Assembly: GCA_046160625.1 (NCBI GenBank)
Contig: JBJXGZ010000032.1
Span: 62,001 to 126,000, forward strand
Direction: 5' to 3'
DNA length: 64,000 nt
Source: M3007 sp046160625
GTDB taxonomy: Bacteria > Bacteroidota > Bacteroidia > Chitinophagales > Saprospiraceae
In this document: piece after piece, positions 49,471 to 58,117 of the stretch
Position numbering within the stretch: position 1 is the stretch's first letter
How the letters are laid out: each line of letters starts with the position of its first letter
Made by a program: the position numbers and the translations under genes
The notes under the pieces: generated by a model
Seen by the model: only the letters and a program-made list of their open reading frames with translations
Told to the model about the DNA's origin: nothing
Databases searched by the model: none

Positions 49471-50033
49471 TGCCATTTATCCAGTGCCCGGTGCTCGTAC
49501 TTTTCCATGGCCATGAGCAAGCCGGGAACTGTATCGGATGCAATGCAAAGGCGGCGATTTTGTTCTTTAAGAAATCCGTTTTCAACCATGTTGTCGAGCA
49601 TGTGAAGCAGCGGATCGTAATACCCCCGCAGACTAAGCAGCCCGATAGGCTTTTCATATTGCCGAAGTTGTGCTAGGGTTAGCGCTTCAAAAAGCTCGTC
49701 CATAGAGCCAAAGCCACCCGGCAGCGTAATGACCCCATCGGTGTCGCGGATAAGCAAGTCGCGTCGTTCAGACATGGTATTAACCACGATCATGTCTTTC
49801 ACCCCGGGATGGCCAAGCTCAAGTCCGTTGAGTTGGTGTGTAATAATGCCGGTGATTGGGCCACCCTCCGCCAACACTGCATCGGCGAGCACACCCATGA
49901 GGCCCACACTGCCGCCGCCAAAAACGACACGAATACCACGTTTGGCAAGGGTTTTGCCGAGTTCGGTAGTGGCTTCCGCAAACCAAGGATGATTTCCTTT
50001 GTTTGCCCCACAATAGACTGCTACTGATTTCAT
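49467..50033 (-). CDS. LOG family (TIGR00730) cytokinin riboside 5'-monophosphate phosphoribohydrolase-like
   Basis: A 188-residue protein from ATG 50033 (MKSVAVYCGANKGNHPWFAE). Signature motifs: VVFGGGSVGLMGVLADAVLAEG and LPGGFGSMDELFEALTLAQL, the latter matching the PGGxGTxxE motif with Ser in place of Thr. Family members cleave the ribose phosphate off nucleoside monophosphates such as AMP, with the Arg and Glu of the motifs in the active site. In bacteria the real substrate is often unclear. It is divergent from the lipoprotein gene at 50097. Confidence 0.92.
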   Translation of the reverse strand: MKSVAVYCGANKGNHPWFAEATTELGKTLAKRGIRVVFGGGSVGLMGVLADAVLAEGGPITGIITHQLNGLELGHPGVKDMIVVNTMSERRDLLIRDTDGVITLPGGFGSMDELFEALTLAQLRQYEKPIGLLSLRGYYDPLLHMLDNMVENGFLKEQNRRLCIASDTVPGLLMAMEKYEHRALDKWH

Positions 50034-50096
50034 ACGAGAGAATGCGTTAATTTTGTGACGCAAACCTCGCATATTTTACTCAAACCGATTTCACAC

Positions 50097-51395
50097 ATGA
50101 ACATTCTACGCTTTGCGATTTTCGCGTTCGCGATTTTCAGCCTTTTTTCCTGCAATAAAGCCAAATCGCCCGTTGATCCTGACCCCCTTTTTGAGGTACT
50201 TGTCAAAAACGATTATTTTGAGATTCAGGCAAAATATGCGATTTTTCTTTCCAATGATGAGGGTGAAGTAGTTGCCTTCCGCTGGCTTCCAAGCGAAGAC
50301 ACCGCTGTTGTGCAGGTGCCCGGCAGCAACCCAAACGAGCGATTTGATTGCACGATATTAAAAGTGACAACGCTGGAAGCTCCTGGTTCTGGAGTCAAGG
50401 ATACAAGTCTGACGCTAACCACCTACACCCAGCTGTCGAGTGGAGAGCACATCAACCTTCGAGACCTTTATTTCAAACAGGTCACTAAGTTAAGTTTTAC
50501 CCTCACGGGCTTTACTTCCCTAGATTCGATAGTCGTATCAGATGCACTCACCCTTTCCCGACCACATGCCAACAACAACTTTTACGGTGATTATCTCGTG
50601 AACAACACAGGCAGTTTTTGGATGCGTGTGCTGGTGAACGGCGAGCCTTTTTGGAGATTTTTGATCTTCAACGATGCGGGAGAAATCGTGGATGCCAGTA
50701 CGATCAATGTGATGCAACTGCTTCATATCCTTGCTCCTCCGCTCAATTTTGGATTGCCTTTTGTGACTACCTGGGATTACAAACTCGATGGCGTGATGGA
50801 TACTTCGAGATTGAAATTTTTTCCGCTCAGCGATTATATCCGAGCGCCAGGCGGGGCTGTACCCGTGTACAATTCGCAAAAGGTTTTTGAGCCTGTGAAT
50901 AACGACCTTTTTGACCCTAACCGGCCTTACATAGATCTTTTTCGGCTTCAAACCAATGGGCCTTTGGGCGTTGCAGACGGCTACACTTACTTAAGCGACA
51001 ACTTCTATCCAGCCGTACCATCCTCACTGCCAGAGCCAGTGTTCGACCTTACGGCTACTACGCTTGCCAACAACCGGGCAGTGGCGGTGACTTGTATCGG
51101 CAACTTCGATCTGCTGGCATTTTCCCGCAATCGCACTGGCACCCCCAATATTCAATGGGATGTAATTACCCAACCGGCCAATGGCATTGTCCTGTACATC
51201 CTGCCAGATGTGCCAGAAGCGTTGGCAGACCTTTACCCTGCTTTGAAAAATTACGATTTCAACACCCAGGTTCGTGCTCGCGCCGAAAAGTATGAACGAC
51301 TAAATTATGAGCAAATCGTGCGCCACCGCTTAAACAATGCCGACCCGCTTTGGCAGGCACGGGGAGGGTATTTGGGGAGGGAGGAGAGTTTTTAG
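50097..51395 (+). CDS. hypothetical lipoprotein
   Basis: A 432-residue protein from ATG 50097 (MNILRFAIFAFAIFSLFSCN), with a lipobox Cys at 19. An Ig-like or carbohydrate-binding-like N-terminal part (FEVLVKNDYFEIQAKYAIFLSNDEGEVVAFRWLP) is followed by about 200 residues with no match, then QPANGIVLYILPDVPEALADLYPALKNYDF. I cannot name a family. It overlaps the convergent intradiol dioxygenase gene by 4 bp at the stop codons. Possibly an outer surface protein. Confidence 0.75.
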   Translation: MNILRFAIFAFAIFSLFSCNKAKSPVDPDPLFEVLVKNDYFEIQAKYAIFLSNDEGEVVAFRWLPSEDTAVVQVPGSNPNERFDCTILKVTTLEAPGSGVKDTSLTLTTYTQLSSGEHINLRDLYFKQVTKLSFTLTGFTSLDSIVVSDALTLSRPHANNNFYGDYLVNNTGSFWMRVLVNGEPFWRFLIFNDAGEIVDASTINVMQLLHILAPPLNFGLPFVTTWDYKLDGVMDTSRLKFFPLSDYIRAPGGAVPVYNSQKVFEPVNNDLFDPNRPYIDLFRLQTNGPLGVADGYTYLSDNFYPAVPSSLPEPVFDLTATTLANNRAVAVTCIGNFDLLAFSRNRTGTPNIQWDVITQPANGIVLYILPDVPEALADLYPALKNYDFNTQVRARAEKYERLNYEQIVRHRLNNADPLWQARGGYLGREESF

Positions 51396-52183
51396 GTCTG
51401 CTTCAGGCCAATTTTAGCACTGGCTTCTAGGGGCAAATCGTCGTTCCAAATTGGATTCAGCACCAAGCCATCAAGCTCGTCCGTATCCCCTTCTCCGAGC
51501 ACGCCATCGTTTTGGATGTGGAAAGGGCTTTTGCCAAACTTGGAATAAGGCTCCACGCTGACGTACAATTTATCAAAGAACTCCCGCTCAAAATAGAACT
51601 GACTGGTCAGCAATTCTTTTTCGTCAATCAACACTTTGAAGTGAATATGTGGCATCCGGGGATCGTACCAGCCGGGAAAAATCGTGAGGAATTCGACCAC
51701 ACCGTTTGCATCGGTACGCTGTGCGCCACGCAAAAAACGGGTTTCATTGGTAGGCGCAACATTGCCTTCCTTTGCTCCAATCAAGTTGAGTGTCTCCCAG
51801 ATATCATGCGCAATTTCTGCCGGGTAGCCACTATAAACACCCTCCGCATCACAGTGCCAAATTTCTACTACCGCGCCTTCTATTGGGTTGCAGTCGGGCA
51901 TGCGCAGTATCTGCATTTTCAGGTTCATCTCTTTGCCTTTCCGATCTTCGCGAATGTCTTTTCTAAATGGGGAAGCAATAAAAAATGGCCCTTCAGTCTG
52001 CGAAGAGGTCAGGACACATAGATCTTCACCGAGCAGGGGCGCAGGATTCAGCTTGAGTCCATCGTTGCTGTTTTTCAATACCAGCCATCGCAGGATGCTA
52101 TTCTTGTTGAACCAGGCAACAGCACCTGCTCCTGCCAGCGTGAGCGTACCGAAAAGGAATTTTCTTCTTGTTGATTTTTTCAT
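51392..52183 (-). CDS. intradiol ring-cleavage dioxygenase-like protein, Tat-type signal
   Basis: A 263-residue protein from ATG 52183 (MKKSTRRKFLFGTLTLAGAG), with a twin-arginine-like signal. The mature part has TEGPFFIASPFRKDIREDRKG and PIEGAVVEIWHCDAEGVYSGY, then RTDANGVVEFLTIFPGWYDPRMPHIHFKV, the Tyr and His ligands of non-haem Fe(III) intradiol dioxygenases. Substrate unknown; export suggests an extracellular catechol or polyphenol. Its ATGA overlaps the stop of the upstream membrane protein gene (52180), so they are coupled. Shares an operon with cupin, cytochrome and cupin genes to the right. Confidence 0.88.
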   Translation of the reverse strand: MKKSTRRKFLFGTLTLAGAGAVAWFNKNSILRWLVLKNSNDGLKLNPAPLLGEDLCVLTSSQTEGPFFIASPFRKDIREDRKGKEMNLKMQILRMPDCNPIEGAVVEIWHCDAEGVYSGYPAEIAHDIWETLNLIGAKEGNVAPTNETRFLRGAQRTDANGVVEFLTIFPGWYDPRMPHIHFKVLIDEKELLTSQFYFEREFFDKLYVSVEPYSKFGKSPFHIQNDGVLGEGDTDELDGLVLNPIWNDDLPLEASAKIGLKQT

Positions 52184-52644
52184 GATAGCCAAATTTTTAT
52201 TGTAGTAATCGCCATCCCCAGGGCAACTGTGAGCAATATAAACCTTAGATGATTCGCCATCGTCCAGCGTTTCACCAAGCGGTGCAGCTTTTCGGCTTCA
52301 TAGTCCTGACCTTCAAAGTATTTATTCATGGGCACGAAGTAAACGATGCTCCAAATACTGGAGGCGAAATTGAGCCCGAAAGCCAATTTGGAATACAAAC
52401 CTGCCTGGCTTTCATGTCCCCAAAGCAGAATCATGGCGATCAATGAAAACAGGAAGCAGGTCAGGTGCATCCAACCAAAAAAAGTGCGGATCTGACCTTT
52501 GCGAAAAAACGCTTTGTTGCGCTGCATGTCGTCTATTTCCCCGCTGTTCCAGTTAGGGATGATGGCTATTTTGTCAAAAACATGACCACCCAAATGGATG
52601 GTGAAAAGCAGGATTGTGGTCCAAAGTATGATTTCAGTAAACAT
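52180..52644 (-). CDS. small membrane protein, DUF1772-like
   Basis: A 154-residue membrane protein (MFTEIILWTTILLFTIHLGG...) with four hydrophobic segments and a hydrophilic stretch FDKIAIIPNWNSGEIDDMQRNKAF after the first. The layout resembles anthrone-oxygenase-like DUF1772 proteins, which act near oxidative tailoring steps. The match is by layout only. The stop overlaps the dioxygenase start by 4 bp, implying cotranslation. Confidence 0.65.
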   Translation of the reverse strand: MFTEIILWTTILLFTIHLGGHVFDKIAIIPNWNSGEIDDMQRNKAFFRKGQIRTFFGWMHLTCFLFSLIAMILLWGHESQAGLYSKLAFGLNFASSIWSIVYFVPMNKYFEGQDYEAEKLHRLVKRWTMANHLRFILLTVALGMAITTIKIWLS

Positions 52645-52688
52645 GATTGTGGTGTTGAATGGTGATAGGATGCGGGCTGCGCTTTAAC

Positions 52689-53225
52689 TCAAAGGGGCTG
52701 CGGAGCATCTTTGAATTTGCTGTATTTGCCCGTCAGTTTGCCAATAAAATAGGCAATCGGCATGATCACATTTTTTACAAAACCCGGCATGTCCGGCACA
52801 TCGTACTCCTTGCGGCAACGGCAAGTGAGATAAGCCCCGTCAAACATTTCCGGGCGTTTGTCAGTACCCTGATTGAGCGCATCATAAAGGGTGGAGAGGA
52901 AAAATATCACGTTTTCTGCCGGATCAATCCAACCCGTGATGTGCAGTTCTTCTTCACCGGCATTCCAGAAACGGTGCGGTACGCCGCGTTTGAAAGTCAC
53001 GCTATCGCCGACGCCTCCGAATTGCTCCGCTTCACCAAAGATCTGGTACCCGATTTTGCCTTTCACAACAGTTACACCCTCATCCTGGCGCAGGTGCGTG
53101 TGGAAACCGGGGCCTGCCATCGGTGCGCAAAAGCCTTCAAGAAGTAGTTTGTTGCCCTCCATGCGGAGGAAGTTGATTTTTTCGCCGTATTTGGTTTCGA
53201 TGGAAAAAGGAAGTTGGTGTTGCAT
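52689..53225 (-). CDS. cupin-domain protein
   Basis: A 178-residue protein with one cupin barrel: FCAPMAGPGFHTHLRQDEGVTVVKGKIGYQIFGE (metal ligands H, H and E) followed by GDSVTFKRGVPHRFWNAGEEELHITGWID with the third His. A C-terminal helical tail ends with IMPIAYFIGKLTGKYSKFKDAPQPL. Cupins of this size include dioxygenases, isomerases and sensors; none is assigned. It is in the run of minus-strand genes 51392-54831 and shares its C-terminal tail theme with the cupin at 54238. Confidence 0.85.
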   Translation of the reverse strand: MQHQLPFSIETKYGEKINFLRMEGNKLLLEGFCAPMAGPGFHTHLRQDEGVTVVKGKIGYQIFGEAEQFGGVGDSVTFKRGVPHRFWNAGEEELHITGWIDPAENVIFFLSTLYDALNQGTDKRPEMFDGAYLTCRCRKEYDVPDMPGFVKNVIMPIAYFIGKLTGKYSKFKDAPQPL

Positions 53226-53236
53226 TTCCGTAGATT

Positions 53237-54139
53237 TTAGTTTTTGATTTCGGCAGTTGCCAAATTGGGTTGAGCCATTAAATATGCGTAGATGGCCTGC
53301 AACTGATCGTCCTCATAATTGCCGAGTTCTTTCCAGGGCATGAACTTGTTGTTGAGTTCTTTACCCAAAGGGGTGACACCCGTTCGCATTGTTTTTACAA
53401 AACCCTCCCCACCCCAACTTGACAAACTGCCTCCGGGGGTAAGATTTGGCCCCATAGGCGCCTCAGGATTGGGGTCTTTCCCGCCATTGAGTTGAGGACC
53501 ATGACAGCTTCGGCAACCGCTGATTTTTACCAGGTAGTTGCCATATTCAGCAGTAGCACCCCGTTGCGGTGCGTAGTGAGCAGGCTTCATGTGATCTATT
53601 GTTTCTGCATTCAGCGCATCGCCAAATGCGCCTATTTGGAAAAGAATATCGCATAAGAAAGTGGTCTTGGGCGACCCCCAGGATTGCTCCACGGCTGGAA
53701 GCGTTTTCAAATAAGCGATGATCTGGCCAATGTGCTCATCGCTCATGTACTGAAAGTCTTTGGATGGCATAATGAGCAGTGGCCGACCGTCTTTGGCAAC
53801 GCCGTGACGGATCGCCCGGTCCCAATCCAGATCGGTATAAGGTTTACCTGCACCCCCGGGGGTCAGGTTAGGAGCGTTGATGGTGCCCAGGTCAGGCGAA
53901 TTGAAAAACTCGGTACCCGCCAAGTTTTCTCCATGGCAATTGGAACACAGTACAGCAGCCCATTTCTGTCCGGCTTCGATGGAGGCCGAATCTGAAGGAA
54001 TTGGGATAGATTTAGGCTGAACCTCGTATTTTTCGGCGAGCCGGTTTTGGGCTGTGCTGCTGAGATAAAACGCTGTTCCTGTAGCCACCAGAAAGAGCAA
54101 GGCGAGGATCCCCCCAGTCCATTTGAGTATCTTTTTCAT
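53237..54139 (-). CDS. membrane-anchored di-haem c-type cytochrome
   Basis: A 300-residue protein from ATG 54139 (MKKILKWTGGILALLFLVAT), anchored by one helix. Two haem c sites occur: CSNCH (residues about 66-70) and CRSCH (about 215-219). Repeated APNLTPGG and GPNLTPGG segments follow the two haems, and Met ligands are plausible in MPSKDF and MPWKEL. It is similar in plan to the cytochrome at 1574-2548. It lies in a run with two cupins and an intradiol dioxygenase, so an oxidative pathway with periplasmic electron transfer is likely. Confidence 0.9.
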   Translation of the reverse strand: MKKILKWTGGILALLFLVATGTAFYLSSTAQNRLAEKYEVQPKSIPIPSDSASIEAGQKWAAVLCSNCHGENLAGTEFFNSPDLGTINAPNLTPGGAGKPYTDLDWDRAIRHGVAKDGRPLLIMPSKDFQYMSDEHIGQIIAYLKTLPAVEQSWGSPKTTFLCDILFQIGAFGDALNAETIDHMKPAHYAPQRGATAEYGNYLVKISGCRSCHGPQLNGGKDPNPEAPMGPNLTPGGSLSSWGGEGFVKTMRTGVTPLGKELNNKFMPWKELGNYEDDQLQAIYAYLMAQPNLATAEIKN

Positions 54140-54237
54140 GTTGTAGAAGAGAGTTTTATGTAAAAAACTGGTGATTGAGGGAATTGAAGTGACCAGCACT
54201 CAAATCCCCAATCCACCGATAACCAGATCAAGTTTGC

Positions 54238-54831
54238 TCAATTGACCGTGACGGCTTGACCCTGACGAACAGTCTGACGCGATTGCGACAGGGTTTCGGG
54301 CAGCGGCACTTTTTTAGCCGCGCCAGTCATCTTTGCAATGCCTGCCCCAATCCCAAAGATTACATCCTGAAGCCAATAGGGCATCCCGGCAAAGCGATAT
54401 TCATGGCGCAATTTGTAGAACATATACATCGCAGGCAGTATGGACATCTTATCCCAATCGCCGCCATTTTTCATGGCGTCCTCGCCCATGGTTTGCAGCA
54501 TCCATTCGGTATTGAGTGCTGGCTCGTACCAGAATTTGGCCACCAATGGCTCGGTCGCGCTGCCGTTGATAAAGGAGTGCGACTCCCCGGGTTGAACCAG
54601 GATTGTTTCCCCGGCTTGAGCAACAACTTCCTTACCATTTACAATGGCTACCATCCGGCCACTTATGACTTCAAAGCCTTCTGTTTGAAGCATGTGTTTG
54701 TGCGCACCAGGTCCTTTTTTACCAGCACCAATGGTCATAATGCCTTCGCTGCGTTGGCCGTTGCTGCGCTCGCGGGCGTCGTTAAATTCGAGTTTCTCCC
54801 CAATTTTGAGGAGATCAATTGCTTTTTTCAT
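54238..54831 (-). CDS. cupin-domain protein
   Basis: A 197-residue protein from ATG 54831 (MKKAIDLLKIGEKLEFNDAR). It has one cupin barrel: KGPGAHKHMLQTEGFEVISGRMVAIVNG (H, H and E ligands) and GETILVQPGESHSFINGSATEPLVAKFWYEPAL. A helical tail with a hydrophobic stretch (YWLQDVIFGIGAGIAKMTGAAK) resembles the tail of the cupin at 52689. No start further upstream is needed. First gene of the minus-strand oxidative run. Confidence 0.85.
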   Translation of the reverse strand: MKKAIDLLKIGEKLEFNDARERSNGQRSEGIMTIGAGKKGPGAHKHMLQTEGFEVISGRMVAIVNGKEVVAQAGETILVQPGESHSFINGSATEPLVAKFWYEPALNTEWMLQTMGEDAMKNGGDWDKMSILPAMYMFYKLRHEYRFAGMPYWLQDVIFGIGAGIAKMTGAAKKVPLPETLSQSRQTVRQGQAVTVN

Positions 54832-54856
54832 AAAGAGGTAAATTTTAAATGTTGTG

Positions 54857-54893
54857 TAATTGACGGGGTGACTCGAAGTCACCCCGTCAATTA
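54857..54893. repeat. perfect short palindrome before the cupin gene
   Basis: Arms TAATTGACGGGGTGACT and its exact complement (17 bp) with a 3-nt loop. It lies 10 bp downstream of the beta-propeller gene stop (54903) and upstream of the cupin start (54831) on the minus strand, so it could attenuate transcription. Confidence 0.85.
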
Positions 54894-54902
54894 ATCAGGG
54901 TG

Positions 54903-56183
54903 CTATTTCAAGATCAATTTTTTCGTTTTCAGACCCGTTTTCGTCCGAATATCTACCCAGTAAATGCCCGCGGGCTGATTTTGACATTGCCATAAAGTGT
55001 TATGCACACCAGCCTCCAGAGTGCCCATGTTTTTGGAAAAAATGGTATTGCCTATTACATCCAGCACTCGGATTTGCACGGGCGATGCAGTTTTCAAAGA
55101 AAAATCAAGGCGCACAAAATCCACCGCAGGATTGGGCGAAAGGCTTAAATCAGTCAAGTCGCTCGCTTGCTCATAGGCATCCGAGACCGCGTCATCAAAT
55201 CGCAATACGCGGCCTGAACCGAGTTCCGCAACATAGAGATTCCCTTGCCCGTCCAATGCCATGCCCGGCGAGAGGTCAAAATTTTCGGCAATTACCGCAC
55301 GCGAACCGTCGGGGCGCAAACGCCATACTTTGGAAGAATTGGGCGCGAAATTGAAGATGCTGAGGTCAAAAGTGCCGATCTGCAAGGCGTACAAATCACC
55401 GGTATTGGGATTCAGAATCAAATCGGTCAACATGGTAAAACCTGTGGCATGGGTGCTGACTACACCGTTTGCACTAACTTCAAATATGGAAGCAGTACCT
55501 TCCAAGAATGGAAAACCAGTGAGGTTGCACACATAAAAACCGCCGCCTGGTTTTGCGATGATCCGTGTTGGAACCGCATCATAAAATGGCGGGCCTACCG
55601 GCGTTGGGTTGGAGATCGGATCAAATTTGCAGAACACTGAGCGCTGCCCTGAAGCATCCACCTTTACGATACCGTTGAACCCGGCATCTGCAAGGAACCA
55701 ATTGCCATTAGCGTCTACGACTCCGGTGTAAGGATTGGAGTCTGGCATATTGGGTGGCTGGTTTTGATAGACAAAATCGGCAATGATTACCGAGCCAACG
55801 GTATCATTTACAGTAAGCGGTTGTGATTGGCCAGGTGTAAAGCCCGTCAGGTCAAAGACCAAAACGCCACCGTTAAGAGGCGAGAAGACTCCCAGTTTGT
55901 TGTTTGGCAAAGCTATGGTATGCCAAGGGCCGACGCTTTCCTGGCTGATGGTGTCAAAAAAAGCAGGTAGTCCAACGATTACCGGGAGCAAAGTGCCATC
56001 TGCCAGAAGGATCGAAACTGCACCGTCATCGAACCCGTAGCCTGATTCCACGACCCACAATCGGCCCTGAGCATCGAATTCCAGCCCATTTGGTAGGCGA
56101 AGACTATCGGCTACGACGGTGTAAGTTTGAGCGGAAACGAGGTTTCCAATAAAAATGAAAAGTAGAAAAAAGAAGGTTCTCAT
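54903..56183 (-). CDS. secreted beta-propeller (ScyD/ScyE-like) with T9SS sorting domain
   Basis: A 426-residue protein with signal peptide (MRTFFFLLFIFIGNLVSAQ). Residues 22-335 form an NHL/ScyD-like propeller (VVADSLRLPNGLEFDAQGRLWVVESG, GVVDANGNWFLADAGFNGIVKVDASG, LDGQGNLYVAELGSGRVLRFDD). Residues 345-426 are a type A T9SS sorting domain (LSLSPNPAVDFVRLDFSL, RVLDVIGNTIFSKNMG, AGIYWVDIRTKTGLKTKKLILK). It should be exported across the outer membrane and attached or released. It may act in the oxidative pathway beside it, but that is position-based only. Confidence 0.87.
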   Translation of the reverse strand: MRTFFFLLFIFIGNLVSAQTYTVVADSLRLPNGLEFDAQGRLWVVESGYGFDDGAVSILLADGTLLPVIVGLPAFFDTISQESVGPWHTIALPNNKLGVFSPLNGGVLVFDLTGFTPGQSQPLTVNDTVGSVIIADFVYQNQPPNMPDSNPYTGVVDANGNWFLADAGFNGIVKVDASGQRSVFCKFDPISNPTPVGPPFYDAVPTRIIAKPGGGFYVCNLTGFPFLEGTASIFEVSANGVVSTHATGFTMLTDLILNPNTGDLYALQIGTFDLSIFNFAPNSSKVWRLRPDGSRAVIAENFDLSPGMALDGQGNLYVAELGSGRVLRFDDAVSDAYEQASDLTDLSLSPNPAVDFVRLDFSLKTASPVQIRVLDVIGNTIFSKNMGTLEAGVHNTLWQCQNQPAGIYWVDIRTKTGLKTKKLILK

Positions 56184-56222
56184 GTTAAAATATGGTTTTG
56201 AAAGAAATGAACAATAGGGGGG

Positions 56223-56253
56223 AACCTCGTAGGTTTTAGAAACCTACGAGGTT
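56223..56253. repeat. perfect palindrome of the ACCTCGTAGG family
   Basis: Perfect 14-bp arms AACCTCGTAGGTTT and complement, with a 3-nt loop. The same word occurs in the outer arms of 28803-29095. It lies downstream of the SnoaL-like gene stop (56277). Confidence 0.85.
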
Positions 56254-56276
56254 TGGGCGAGTTCTTTTAGCAAGGC

Positions 56277-56783
56277 TTAATTGCCCATTTCCGGCATCGG
56301 GATCACTGGCGTAATCGAATCAAATTCGAGTTTCCATACGCCCTTGATTTTGCGCAGAACAGCCATGCCCTTGGTTTTGCCGCCCAATTGCTGGCCGCCG
56401 ACTTTGATGTCGGCTTCCGAATCCCATACGGCCAGGGCGATGTCGTTGGAGAGCATGCGCACCAGCACGTTCGAGTATTTGAACTTGGGGGCTTCGTCGG
56501 CGACTTTCATAAAACCGTCCCAACCTTCACGGAGGGCTTTTTTGCCGAAAGTGATGTTGCCGTCAGGTCCGATTTCGGTGGCTTCCTCAGTGTAGGCAGC
56601 CCAGCCAGCTTCCACGTTACCGCCAGGCATGAATGCATCATAGGCTGATTTAATGGCCGAATGGACTGCGTTGGCATTGGCGTTGGAAGAGCCGCTGGCG
56701 CCCCAAATTCCGCCTTGCGGCTGGGCAGACATTTTGACTGCAAATAGTAGCAGTATAGCGGTGCTAAAAATGAAGTTTTTCAT
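56277..56783 (-). CDS. SnoaL/DUF4440-like secreted protein (cassette copy 1)
   Basis: A 168-residue protein with signal peptide (MKNFIFSTAILLLFAVKMSAQ). The mature domain is a single NTF2-like fold: VHSAIKSAYDAFMPGGNVEAGWAAYTEEATEIGPDGNITFGKKALREGWDGFMK. It ends DSITPVIPMPEMGN. The last block is shared with the 57127-57627 protein (LTPVVPMPDMGK), so the two are paralogs. Function unknown; members range from isomerases to ligand-binding proteins. A degraded small gene lies upstream (56939-57082). Confidence 0.8.
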   Translation of the reverse strand: MKNFIFSTAILLLFAVKMSAQPQGGIWGASGSSNANANAVHSAIKSAYDAFMPGGNVEAGWAAYTEEATEIGPDGNITFGKKALREGWDGFMKVADEAPKFKYSNVLVRMLSNDIALAVWDSEADIKVGGQQLGGKTKGMAVLRKIKGVWKLEFDSITPVIPMPEMGN

Positions 56784-56894
56784 AGTGTGAAAGAAAGTTT
56801 AGAATGGTGAAAAAAAGTTATAGCATTGACATTCTGCACCGGCAACCAATGCAGTTTTGTATTCAAAGTCAATAATTTAAGAGAGGAGATAATC

Positions 56895-56929
56895 GAGACC
56901 TATAAGGTTTTGAAAACCTTATAGGTCTC
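56895..56929. repeat. perfect palindrome of the ACCTATAAGG family
   Basis: Arms of 17 bp (GAGACCTATAAGGTTTT and complement) with a 1-nt loop. It is similar to 56223-56253 and to the outer arms at 28803. It lies between the degraded small gene (56939) and the SnoaL-like start (56783). Confidence 0.85.
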
Positions 56930-56938
56930 TGCCTTCAG

Positions 56939-57082
56939 TTAAGGATACACCGTGCGGTGCGCCTGCATCAGCAAAATCATTTGACCGAGCTAGATCCGCT
57001 GGCTTTCGAATACCTGATACAGGCCCTCCAATACCTTGAAACTTGATATAGTGATGGCGCCAAAAAGATTCAAGAGGAGCAT
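56939..57082 (-). pseudogene. degraded copy of the small protein gene
   Basis: Read in the frame from ATG 57082 the sequence gives MLLLNLFGAITISSFKVLEG, a TAG stop after 30 codons and, beyond it, LLMQAHRTVYP followed by TAA at 56941-56939. This mirrors the 64-residue protein at 57749-57943 (LLLSLFGTVAMTSLDALTDI... then LSLMQPHRTVFPH). The in-frame stop and drifted sequence show a relic of a duplicated gene. It precedes the SnoaL-like gene (56783), as the intact gene precedes the second SnoaL-like gene (57627). Confidence 0.75.
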
Positions 57083-57126
57083 CGCGCTTCATAATCCTGA
57101 CGTTTGACACAAGCTCAAGCGAAATT

Positions 57127-57627
57127 TTACTTGCCCATATCAGGCATCGGCACTACAGGGGTAAGCGTGATGAGATCCGCCAGCCATTTGCCGTTTGATT
57201 TTTTGAGCACCACGGCAGTAGTTATTTTTTCAACTTTCGTTTGGTTGCCAAAATTGATGGTATTCTCCTCTGTGTAGGTGGATAGGATCACATCTGGCGC
57301 CAGATAACGGTTTTGAGTGCCAAGATTTTTGGTTTCATACTTATCAGGCTTAGGCTGGCTTTTCAGGAATTCCATATACCCTTTAATGTTGGCGACCACA
57401 TTGGCACGGCCTCGGGTAAGGTTCCCTTCTGGTGTAATTTGTTCTGCATCCTCGGTAAGCAAGGCCTCAATACCAGAAGCATCCATTTTTTCAAAGGCCG
57501 ACATAAAATCAGTGTAGCATGCTTCGATACCTTTTTGATCGGCGGCGGAGATGGTTTGAGCTTGGAGGGTTTGGGCAAGAAGTGCGAATACACAGAAAGC
57601 AAAGAGGTTGAACAAAAAGTTTTTCAT
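57127..57627 (-). CDS. SnoaL/DUF4440-like secreted protein (cassette copy 2)
   Basis: A 166-residue protein with signal peptide (MKNFLFNLFAFCVFALLAQTLQAQ). NTF2-like mature domain: GIEACYTDFMSAFEKMDASGIEALLTEDAEQITPEGNLTRGRANVV, ending WLADLITLTPVVPMPDMGK. The C-terminal block matches the paralog at 56277-56783, and both have a small-protein relic or gene upstream, indicating a duplicated two-gene cassette. Function unknown. Confidence 0.8.
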   Translation of the reverse strand: MKNFLFNLFAFCVFALLAQTLQAQTISAADQKGIEACYTDFMSAFEKMDASGIEALLTEDAEQITPEGNLTRGRANVVANIKGYMEFLKSQPKPDKYETKNLGTQNRYLAPDVILSTYTEENTINFGNQTKVEKITTAVVLKKSNGKWLADLITLTPVVPMPDMGK

Positions 57628-57748
57628 TGTGAAAAGTTTTATTGTGAAAAGGATGTTGTAGTAACCCTGGTCGCCAGGCGACTCGGGTTTGTTTGAATGG
57701 AAAATGAGTATTTTGGAAATTTTTTAGCCGTCTTTATTTGGCAACCGG

Positions 57749-57943
57749 TTAGTGGGGAAACACCGTGCGGTGCGGCTGCATCAGCGAAAGGCTTTCGCCG
57801 AAGTTGTGCCACTGGGTTTTAAACACTGAATAAATGTCAGTTAAGGCATCAAGGCTGGTCATGGCTACTGTACCAAAAAGGCTGAGCAATAGAATCACGC
57901 CAAGTAGGCTGCTGGAGGCTTTGAAAATGCTGGGCTTTTTCAT
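57749..57943 (-). CDS. small membrane protein (cassette partner)
   Basis: A 64-residue protein (MKKPSIFKASSSLLGVILLL...) with one membrane helix (residues 10-33) and a polar tail ending MQPHRTVFPH. The tail motif and helix are conserved in the degraded copy at 56939-57082. It precedes the SnoaL-like gene 57127-57627 with 121 bp between. No known family is recognised; a membrane partner of the SnoaL-like protein is inferred. Confidence 0.65.
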   Translation of the reverse strand: MKKPSIFKASSSLLGVILLLSLFGTVAMTSLDALTDIYSVFKTQWHNFGESLSLMQPHRTVFPH

Positions 57944-58117
57944 CGGAGAATTTGTTTTGAAAGTGATTTTGTTTGTTCCGTTTGATGGTACAAAGGTCAG
58001 GGGGACAAAGGGGTCGGCGTATTGGCAGACCTGCGTAAAGTGTCTACGCAGATCTGCGTAATTTCAGGAAAAAAGAGGTAAAACCAGTTTTGGAAACTTA
58101 AGTCGTCCCGAATAATC

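Noticed and set aside
56919..57110. 63-codon open frame overlapping the small pseudogene
   Set aside because: It runs in another frame than the homologous one; the homology shows a decayed copy instead.
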